The notes below the pieces were generated by a model. That model did not search any database. It worked only from the letters and a program-made list of their open reading frames with translations, and had not been told where the DNA came from. A DNA stretch of 64,000 bases, from contig JADDOH010024892.1 of the NCBI GenBank assembly GCA_016648135.1, positions 1-64,000 of the forward strand, given 5' to 3'. This stretch comes from Agrypnia vestita. Taxonomy: Eukaryota; Arthropoda; Insecta; Trichoptera; Phryganeidae. The translations under genes and the position numbers were made by a program. Numbering within the stretch: position 1 is the first letter of the stretch; each line of letters starts with the position of its first letter. This document shows, one piece after another, positions 26,801-38,800 of this stretch.

Positions 26801-29800
26801 AAAAACACAATACATCTTAGATGTGTAAAGCCTTTAAAATTTTCCATTATTTTAAGATGCGCGACTTTTAAGGCTTTAACTGAAGAAAAACGATGTGATC
26901 TTGCATCAATGTGTGAAAATCCTGAGTCTAATAATATAATAAACTAAAATAAATGTCTCCTAAATTTATAATAATCTAAAAACTATACATCTGTGAATTT
27001 ACGAACACGGCTCTACTCGTGAAACATACGCATTTCATAATATTCTCTGCTTGTAAAATCATGTTCTAATATCTTTTTTTTGATAACGCAATGAATCTAT
27101 TCCACCGATTTAGTCATACTTTCATAGCACAATCACTTGGTTTGCTCAGAAAATAATATTCATATAACACATTCCGTTAGGCATTTCTTTTTTCTTTAAA
27201 TCATTCATTGATACGGCAGTTACTTTGTAAAGTTCTCATATTGAGTTATTTGGCAAAACTATAATTTCGAAAGGGGCAGTCCCTTACATCAATTAATCAG
27301 CCGTATTCTGAAAATAGTTCAAATGTAAAGTTATTCACACAATTTGTGAATAACTTAACGTTTGAACTTAAATTTCAAACCTGTTGAACTCAAAATGTCA
27401 AAATTAACGGCATTACAATGTTATACAATAACAGTCAAGATACAGAAATAGCAATATTGCTATTTTCAGAATACAACCGAATAACAATTATCAATTATTC
27501 CAAATAACCATTTATAAATGAAAAAATTTCTTCAAATTATATTTGTGTAAAAAAATTTTTAAAATAAAATAATTTTCTTACCGATATGTTATCAATTTTT
27601 AAAGAAAGACTCCTTCGATGGGCAAAGTTATCAATTCTCAGAGGACAACTAAAGGAAGTAGATGTCAATGAAGACCCCAAGAGAAGAAAGAAGGCATAAT
27701 CTTTCTCTGAATGGCTTTCTTTGCTAGATCCAATTTCGTCTTCAGCTCCATTTGATACACAGAAATGAGAAATGGGAATTCCTGTGGAACTAGAATTTAT
27801 CAAACATTAAAGTAACGTAATTTAACAGTGAATTAATGATAAAAATATATTATAAGTGTAAGAATAAATAACTAACACAGTAGTCCGGTCCCCAATGGCA
27901 TCTCCAGACCAAAGAAAAGCTGAAGGCTTATAAGTGTTTCTAAATTTAAATAAACATATACAACAAACAAACATACTTATTTAGGTTTCCAGGTAAAAAA
28001 ATGGATGAAGATTCTATATCTGGTGGGAAATGTATTTTTCCCCCTGATTCTATAAGCACGGCAACAGGTAAAAGCTAAAAATAAAATTAAATATTAAAGA
28101 GTTAAGGTTGTTATTACGGTCATTAGACATATTTAACTGTAATTTCGGATATTTTATACGCACCGTATGTATTACTGAGAAGCGAATCTCGACATTCGTA
28201 GAAAGCAGCACCTAATCAGTCTGACCTCCACCTCCGCGGGTAAAGGTCGTCCTCCTGATGACGTTGGATAAGTATCTAACGAAACGTCGAGATTCGCTTC
28301 AAATTCGAAATTACAGTTAAAAAAATTAAATATGTATATAAAATCACATTGTAGGTATATATTATTCAAAAGCTGTGATAAGTATGCATATTGTACATTT
28401 TTTTTTAAATAAGTTTATTACTTTACAAATAAAAATCAAATTGAGAGTTATCTTTTTATTCAATTTGAAGTTCTTTAAAAAAAACTTGCCAAGAAATCCA
28501 GTGTTGTCTGATTAATGATCACAAAGTTACTAGAAAAACGGAAAACATTTATACAGTTGCTTATCTCGTGTGTAACACTCAGCACAGAAATCTGAAACAG
28601 AAGAAGCGTTAGTCTTAAATGCATGTTTATATTTTAATGCAAAAATATTAAAACAAATGGTAATAATGTTTAAATGCAATATTATTTTTAATAATACAAA
28701 AAAGAGTGGTTAATTGAATGTGAGAAAATAAATAAAACTTACCATTGAAAGAAAGGGAATAACAAGTGTTTTGGTTATATTTATGATAATAGTAGACTCA
28801 TCTCCCTTTTCACTTTCTTCTGTACTGATGGTGAGTGGTGCGGACATTTGATTTTTTGTATTTAATATTTTGATTCCAAAAAAGAAATGAGGCTGCAAAA
28901 TATTTTTTTAGTTCCATTAAAACGATTAAAATTTCCAAATTTACAGTTTAAATGTTATTTAAATACAAATATATACTTTTAACACACATAGACTCCTGGT
29001 ACATTGAATTTGTCAAAAGTTCACTTTAGTTGTTTTAAAATACACATGAAATGAGTGAAAGCAGTCACGAGAAGGAGCATAAGGATTACTAATTTAGATT
29101 GTACTGAATTTGAGATTTTATAGGAAATATATAGCTCTATCCTTCCAAAATCATGTTTCCATATAAATATCAAAAGCAAAGACAGCAATATCCACATTGC
29201 GTAAATAGTAAAAGCAACAATGTTCACTATGTATTTGGTAGCAAACACAGCAATAAAAAGTTAAATATTGCAAAATAATTTATAGAATAAAAAATTTAAG
29301 TCAATGAAAGCAAGAAAAATAAAAAATAGGAAATCTTTTGATGTATGTAGACACATAATTTTTTTCTAACACATAAACTACATTAAGATATGTACTTACA
29401 TTAAGACTAGACATTGGTGGAGTAGCTACAGTTTGATGCTGGAGTTCACACATCTCTTGTTTGTCGGAATCATAAAGAGTAAGACTTAGTCCAGAGCAGT
29501 TGCAGAATAATGTCCATGGAGAGATCTCCACTATAACAGAATCTATTGATGCAATCTCATAATTGGATCTGATCTAGAATAAAATAAATATGTATTTTAA
29601 AACTAAGCGAACAAGATTTAAGCAATTATGTATATGTTACAGTGAATCTGTTTTTCTAGTGAGTCCATCAGTCCCTGGCATTTTAGAGAAATTATATTCA
29701 AGGTCATTATTATCATATTCAAAGAGTTTTTCACCAATAGAAATGAATACAATATTTTAACTTCTACTTACTAGTGAATTTATTGGTTTCCGAACTGTCA

Positions 29801-32800
29801 AAAATTAAATTTGACAAGTCTGAAATCCGTTTCCGTAAAAATCTATGCTTTTAAACGAACTTTTATTTATCCAAATTTAAACAACCGGGCCTTGAATAAC
29901 AATTTAATAAGTCATTGTGTGAACAAGGTTCTTACTGCATTATTAATTTCTTCTGTGCATATCAACATTATGTAGGTAACGGATATTATTAAAATAGTCA
30001 TTTTGAAGTGTTGAAAGTTGAAAGTTTCGGCTGCACCAATTCTTCATTATATGATTTTATAACAAGATTCTAATGGCACATGGACCTTGTTTTTCAAAAT
30101 TTATTTTGCGTTTTGTGTCTCATTCTACACTAGTCTAGTCCAAGGTCACCACAAAGCGACAGTATTTCTAATTTTTATCCTTTGAGGGATAGCATATTCT
30201 CTATTCTGTGGCGATAGTTCTGTTTCTCGAACTGTCATACTTCGGGACTGGATTAGTTTAGGTGGGTAACTAAAACGTAATATATTTTTAAAATTTTAAT
30301 CGCGAACACTTACGAAATTCTGATCATCTTATAATTCAAAAGACAATCGATTAAACTCATAAAAATGATACGGTGTGAGCAAGCTTCACGTCACCGATGT
30401 CGAGCCGAGTAAGTTTGCGAACTTAAAAACCGCGCACTTTATGTTGTACGTCTACCACCCACTTTACACAGCGTAAACAAGAAACGTAAATGACATTAGA
30501 CACATTTTTGATAAAAAGATAGAAAATTGGAAATGCGGAATAATCTGAATGAATTCAAACGTAAATAATGACTTAGAATCTCTTTGATTTTTTGTATTTT
30601 TCGCATCGAGTGTTTGTTACTTGACGCAATTTTAAAGGTTCGTTTAAAATTAATAATACCAGGTGTATGTTTATTTATGTTTCTATATTTGTAAGAAATA
30701 AACTTTTGTTGTATTGTTATAAAAAAAACATATTTAATAAACTTAATTGACAAAATACATATTCATTAATAAAAATTTTCCCTTAACCCCCCAATATTTA
30801 CATGGTGACATAACCTCGTTTTGTTCCGGCAGTCGTCAGATATCATAAAAAACCCGAGTGCGCGATCTTTCAGCCGACACCTTACTTCGCGATTCATATT
30901 CGTTTTGCGGTGCCGCTGTCCTATTTTAATTTAGGAGTTAAAATAGGACCGCAAAATGAATAAAAATCGCCTAGTGAAGTGTCGCCTTTATACTTTCTAC
31001 GCTTTAAGAATTACGTGTACAAATTAATAGTTTCACCGATATATTGTCTATGCTTTGAGTAATGCACGCATTCGTGAACAAAATATATTTTCACGGATAA
31101 TGTGTAGTGAATCTGAGAATTCGTTGATTTAGATGTTTTCACTGCCCAGACTCTGCCCGACCGGGAAAAGTACATTTCTACTAGTGAAAGTATAGTCTCA
31201 CTAAAAATGCAAATTCGCTGTAACATATATACTAAATAATTAATACAATCATAGTAATTAATAATAACAATAATACATAATAATTAATAATAACAACAAT
31301 ATTTAGTTCACCTGTAGCACTTTGACAGTCATATTTTTATAATATATAATTAATTAATAAAAGCATTTGTGTCCTGAATTAATAGCATCACGCCCACCAG
31401 CTCCTTGGTACTGTGAAACAGTACAATAAGCATTTAATTATTTCTAGTAGCACATTTGGTAATTCTGCACTGCACTTTTGACCTATTTGTGACACCTTCA
31501 CATTACTTAAGTAGCAAACATATAATTAATGTATCTAACTAAAAATAAAATTTGCAATGTAATTTTATAAAACAGTCACTAACTATAACTTCTTCGGGGT
31601 ACTGTTCGTGGAGGGGTGTCCACTTGAAATCTCCATCTTCACTGGAAGTATAAGGCCATTTGGTACCCTCTTCTTGCCTTTTAACAAACAAAAATTACAA
31701 CAATAATTAAATCACATGCGTACTAATAAGGGGCTCTGTGCAAACATAATAAGTATGTACCAGTGATGAATGATGAGAAATTCCAAATGGAGAATATTGA
31801 AACTCTGTGTTTTAATGATTTTATAAATGATTATTGACATTTTGTAGAAAATAAAATAATAATATCATACTAATTAAATGGTTAAAAAAATATACTAATT
31901 AACTAATAATATCATGCTACTGCAAGAATTTTAGGTAGTATACATTCAGATTTCTTACCATTCTTTTATATTCAAGAGTGTTTGAGTTACATCATACTTT
32001 TTGAAAGAATTCTGAACGAGTTTTTGATCTTGATTGTACACTAATGGAAATTGCTTTTCACTCAATTGTTTAGAATCTTCTCTGAAAATAAGAAAAAGTA
32101 TTTTATTATGAACTAATTATTAAATGTTTACTAAATATATAATACATGACAAAATTTTATTAGATTTCATAACCAAATATGTACATACATAACCATTTTG
32201 AGTTGAAAAGGCCATGCGATGAGATGTGCAAGACATATTATTTAAACAGGCAAAACTTTTTTGGTTCATTTGATAATACAAACAAAATAAGGTTCATTTG
32301 ACAGTAAAAAGTCATTAAAAATTTATTTATTTAACACAAGTCACATTATATCGAAGGTAGAAAGCCAAAAGGGCGTTAGTGATTATTTCAAAAGAAAGTT
32401 CTGTCAATCTGATTTTGTCAACGTTTCTTTTATTATTAAACAATTTCCATATTTGTTAATCCAAAATACACATGGAAATCTTTTAATAATAAAAGAAATA
32501 TTGAAAAAATCAGATTGACGAAACATTCTCTAACTGTCCAGTAAAGTTCGAAGTAATCACCAACGCCCTTTTGGAAACCCTCAATATGTATTCATCACTA
32601 CATTAAACATAAATAAACATTTGAGTTATCCTTCACTTCCAAATTTTACATTGCAATTTCTCGTCACTATATTTTGGTTTACTGACATCTATCTGAATAA
32701 AAACGATATATAATTAGACAATTCAAACAAAAATACTAATTACTGTACCAAAATTAACAACCAATTGTAATACTAAATTTAATGAAGCATTACACCAAAA

Positions 32801-35800
32801 ATATTTTCACAAACAATTTTATTTACATAAAATGTTTTCAAATATCAGAATATTTTTCTCAGCTGTAACTCCTTGTATTGGTTGCCATAACATAATAGAA
32901 AATGCCATAAATAAAAAATAACTCAAACTGCGGGTTACAGAGAATATCACGGTCACAAACCAATCATAATCGGGAATCATAATCCTCAATAATCAGGAGA
33001 CTGACTGGAGAAGAAAGGTTACAAAAAAAACTGTTTGACTTCATTTCGTCAAATAAATAAAGCAAATACTGAATATTTTTGAGTTTGTTCAAATCTTTCA
33101 CATATATACAACTTCCAAAAAATGAATAATGGTATATTCTATCATGGGTGGAAATGGCGAATGTTACATTGTGTAAAGTGATCACTTAAGCCAACCATAA
33201 GATAGGTCATAAGTCCTATGTACACCCAAAATGACTTCTATACCTACTTTCCCATAAGAAATACAGTTTCATCTCTGTGAGATATCTATAATATACATTA
33301 AAGCAAATACTGTTTTTTTTATGTTTAAGCCAATCAATATAATATATGTATGAATATCTTTTAGATAAAATTAAAAAATAATACCAAAATTGAATCAAAT
33401 TTAAAAAATTGAATAATTAAACATGAAATGTAAAAGTATTATAAGTCTGTACCAGGCGCGTGCAGTGAGTACATTAAAGCATGACATTTACGCATACATA
33501 TATTTTGTAAAACACATTGAAATAAAAAATTTGTGTCACAGAATAGTATGGTATATTAAAAACTGAAAAATATAATAATAATTGTGATAGGAATATTACA
33601 AGATATCTATGTCTTTATGATAGATTTTTTCCAAATATATGCGTACATAAATTTCATGGTGCACGTTTTCACTGCACACCCCTGCTCTGTACTAACTCTG
33701 TATGTATAAATAAATTATCAAATACATGTACATGTGAACAAAGAAAAATAAATGTGATATTTACCTGTTGGAAAATGAAATAGTGTGTTTTGTATCTGTT
33801 GTTCCAGGCAAAGTTAATACCTGTGTCGACCCTCTACCGAGAGCGCACGAACCGACGGCTGAATTTAATTGCGGGGACTTAACTGTGATCTGAAAGCGAG
33901 ACAAGAGTTCAACAAAAGCTCTAAATGTTTGAATTATGTAAAATAGTAAAGTATAGTATGTTACCTCTAATGGCATGGGAAAATGAGACCGAATAGCGTA
34001 GATAGGGAAAACAGTAACTAGGATCCTTCCATTATCCGGATCACTTATAACACGACACCACACTGAAATATCATCGACTACAATTTTCACAGGAACTGAA
34101 AATAAAAAATATGTAATATTAATATAATACACCAAAAAGTCAGAAAAATCAAACAGTTCTTAACAAAAAAAAAAATTATAGTTTTAAATAAATACACAAT
34201 GTAACAGAGCTAGTCCACAATACCTGCCCAAATTATAAGGCTCAAACGTTCAAGCAACAATATCCTAATATTAATTTTCTGTAAAACATTAGATTATCAT
34301 TGAAGTAGCTTATATTGAATATTTAAAATTTATTCATTTTAATACAAGTCAAATGAAATTATGAAGACCTTGCAGAAATTTAAGCCAGAATTTTTTTAAG
34401 GTTTCGTTAAGGTTTTAAAAGATGATTGATTTGATTCATTTAAATCCTACAGTTTTATTCAAAATAATTGAAAGTTGAAATCAGTTGTCCTACTACCCCG
34501 ATGTATTATTACAACATTAAAGAGTTGTGCTCGGCAACCATTAGTACAGTGCAGGCATATTACAGAACAGTAGTGTTGGAAATCCAGAATAATATTTTGT
34601 GGACCGTACCTTTAACCAGCCAGGGTACATTCCCTTTAGGGCATTCTTTGAGAGGAATATCTCCAGTCCAACCTGCTAAAGATCCTTCAAAACGAACCCT
34701 ATCAAAATAATCGAAAACAAAATCAATATTCATTTCAGAAAGTTTTTATTTATAAAATATCACTTATAAAGTACAGCGAAACCCCGTTAATTGGAAATTC
34801 AAAAGATCAAAAAGAAAAATTATTGGCATTAGCACATTAATACAGAAAATCCTTGTGTTAATTCGATTTAATCTGGTTTATCTTCTGCAATTTTTTTTTG
34901 TATTTTGGATATTTGAAGGTGTTAGATAAAACGTCACAATCGAAAATTTGTAATTTAGCTTGAAATGCTTTGATTAAATGAAACATAACAATAATTGTTT
35001 TGTTAACACCATGCAGTTGAATATTTAATTCAATTCAATGTTAGCACAAATCAGCTAAAAACATTTATTTTGATAGTTATTCGACGTCTAGTAACTCGTT
35101 ATATTTTTCAATGAGATTCTCATTAATTTAAAAAAAGTAACCCATAAAAATCAAGTTTTTACAATACTCCCTTTCTCATTTTCGGGTTTCGTGTCTACCA
35201 TATGCGTCGGAATTTCCATACACTTACTGATTTGTACGAAAAAACCATTAAAAATTTGAAAAATCCAAAATTATATTACAATTTATTTATTTTTTAACAA
35301 AAATTTGATAGATCTTCTTGATCTTCGCCACGAGTCTACTTGCAAAGTTTTAGCTCGATGGGATCACGGGAAAAGGGTTAAAAATCAGTCCAAAGTTTTT
35401 TCGTCAAGCAAGCAAGCAGACGCCACGAGTTAAGATAAAAGGAGTAAAAAGTAACCCATAAAAACCATGTTTTTATTATACTCCCTATCTCATTTACTAG
35501 TGGAAACTGATTTGGCGCTTAACCTACGCGTTGGGCTTCGGTCGAGCGACGCTACGAAAGGGAGTAATAAAAAATTTACAAAAATCCAAAATTATACTAT
35601 AATTAGGTTCCGTGTCTCCAGATGCATTGAAATATTTTCATACAACTTAGTAAGTTGAATTTTTAAGGGAATTTTCTACGACTTAACTAACTGTCGCACA
35701 TTATTGTACATAGTAAACCCTTATACACTGAGTTTACCTCATTTAATAATTCTAAAAATTTTCGTTTGTTTGATATCAAACTGACCAATTTTTTTTTAAG

Positions 35801-38800
35801 AATCATAAAATCATAATCTTCCAGTGACTTAAATCCGTGCTTTGCGCATAAAACTTGCTGGTGCTTTAAACGTTTAAGTGCTGAGAAGTGCCATCGCACT
35901 TCCTCTGCATCCTGACGCAAGGTCTAAAAATTATCTCGATTTACAAATTACCGGGGTTTACGAATTATCAGGGTTAATAGACTATAAAATTAATATTTTG
36001 AGTCCGCTGTGTTTTAAATTTCAGATGACGAATTTTAAAATTAATACTGTCTATCTAATGGATACAATTAATTTTTGATGTAGAAAACCGTTGCATAATA
36101 ATCAAATCCACAATTTATTTACAACAATCATATTTATAACCTAGAATTAATTGTGTTTAGTTATTTTATAATAAAATTCATATTATAAAATAACTAAACA
36201 CAATTAATTCTAGGTCACTCGAAAGTGACGACATCATTTTAAAAATGAAGGTAAATGGACAGTATATTTACGAGTATTTAGGTCAAAGCAATGAGGAAAA
36301 AAAACATTAAAATTTACACAATTAATAACATATATACCTAAATTATTTAGGAAGTTTTTGAGGGGATTGGTTGAAAATTTCTTAATTAAGTAAATTCTTC
36401 AACTCATATCGCTAAATACGTGAATTGGGGAAAGTGCTTTCACACAAACGGAAACATAAAAGTAGACCTTATTCTAAACCTTTTTTTTTATATAAAAAAA
36501 ATTACCTAAATGTACATTCAGAAGCATTGTCCACAAATAGTGAAGGATATTGAGTATTTCCTTTTACACAAAAGATAGGACTCGCTGTTGGTCGCTGAGT
36601 CTGAGTCTCTGGTCTTTTTCTTTGATACAACTGAAATCACAGAATTGGGCTTTGTTAGTTACTAGTTTTAAGCAAAAGTTATAAATAGAAATTTTTTGCT
36701 TAGAAGTTCTGCCATAGTACTAATTAATAAAATTCTTACACTACATCACCCTCTAAACCATTTGCAAATTTTATAAATTACAAGCTAACCCAATAAAATA
36801 TATAAACAATGTTTCGTAAACGCCGCGCGCGGGCCGCACCATGATTTGATTGGTTGAGCTGGCGCCCGATGTGTTCTGCGCCAATCGCTAGCCAGGATTC
36901 GAATTTTTTTTAAATCCGCGCAGTAACAGTTGAAATGCGTGTCAGGTGTCGTTTTTCGATGAGAACCGACATTCCTCTTCGTGTGTGTTCAAATCAGTTC
37001 AATTTAGTCTTCCGGAAGAGACACACCAACTGTTCTGGATTTGACGAAGCCAGGAGAGTTGCGATTGAAGCGGCGCCCGACGTTCCAGGAAAACCAAAGG
37101 ACAACTTGTCCACTGTGTCATAGTTAGCTTTGGCCCAATGTATCTCGGGTGTCATTTACTATCAATCATATCGGCAACGATTGGAAAGAAAATCTTTCTT
37201 TCTAATATCCAACCCGCGTGCGATAGTGGCGAGCTGTCCGTCATCGTACAAACACAGGATTATAAATTCAATGCATATAAGCTAAATTAAAGTATTAAAG
37301 AATATAAATGTATGCATTTGTTGAGTTATTTTAAATATTAGAACTAATGATCATTCTTTTCCGGGCACTCTTGATAACGGAAATCACGGCAATCGTGGCG
37401 GGGCCCGGTCGGTAGCAGTGCGGGGGTAGAGTGATGTTGAGACGGAGGTTATTGTTTTGTCAATTTATAATATTAATAATACGAAATACAAAAAATCTCG
37501 CTCTAGAGAGGGGAAGGGAAAGGAAAAAATGGTGAATGTGGTCGGTGTAAAGAATCCTTAAACCTGCCAATGACAGGTCGTAAGCCCTGTAGCCCGGATT
37601 TGGGGATTCTCAGGTCCCTTTCCGGTGAGACCATGGAGGCTAACTTTCACAAATTCTTAACTTTTTTATGCCATCATATAGAAAATACTCCTCTTCTCCA
37701 TACATTTTTTTTTAATTTATACTTTTTACAAAAAATAAGTGATTAAATATGCTCATTTTGTATGTAAACAAGCTTCAAACAGCTCTCCAGTAAAATTGCT
37801 TTTTTATAGATGTCTTAGTTTAACCAGGGACTGTCGAAATGGATGCTCCATTTAGGAATTCTTGTTTTGTATGTATACATTTTTTGGAACATCCCTATGT
37901 ATTAGTTAAATCATAATATTTTATTTGGATGTTCGTAGGTTTTCACTCAGAATCTTCCGGTTCGTGTCTTCTGGGGTATTGTGCCGTGTTTTTATGACCT
38001 TTCTAACCTAAAAACAGAAAAGTCGTAAAAACACGGCATAATACCCCAGAAGACACGAACCAGAATATTTTATTTGACTATGAAACAATGATTCAATGTG
38101 AAATTGCACCTTAATCTCAAGATTTTGGTTTAGTAGATTGTAAATGGTAAGGCGCCCCATGAGAGTGACGACACGATGACACGGACTTGGCGCTTCCACT
38201 GAAATTATTACATTCAGCTGAGGCAGACCAGGTTCTCCAACCAAATCACAATTGAAAATTCCACATTTGTCCATTTGGAAACCTGGAAAGCGATACAATA
38301 TTATTTTATTAGTTTTGTACCGCTATTTGTAAACAAAAGTAAGGGCATTATAAATTATACAAGCAACTAAGCAATGGGCTATCGCCGACATAAACTAGAA
38401 TTTCCATCAATTAATAAAATCAATGGAAGTTTTCCATCAATGGAAAAAATCCAAAGTACATACAATACAGTAACCCATGTATTAAAAAATAGTTTTGCTT
38501 ATATAAAAAAGAGAAAGTGAAATAGTAAGCACATAATTCAATCACCATACTAACACATTATAAATTATATCACAATTATATTATGAAAACTATGACAAAT
38601 AGAAAACAAACAAATTAACAGCACCCGGAGCATATGCAATTTTCATAATAGCATTTTGTTAAGAAGAGCACTGGAGCATACGCAATTTTCATAACACCAT
38701 TTTCAACAAATTGATGTCTTCACTTATAAAAACTTCTATTGATTAAATATCTTATGGAAAACTATCATTTAGATTTTGTTTGGTGAGTTGTAACTTCATT

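Noticed and set aside
36861..36875. A retroviral-type primer-binding site (TGGCGCCCGA)
   Set aside because: No LTR pair, gag or pol around it; GC-rich patches give such matches by chance.
36935..37123. A small gene in the GC-rich block
   Set aside because: No homology features, promoter or splice context; probably repeat debris.
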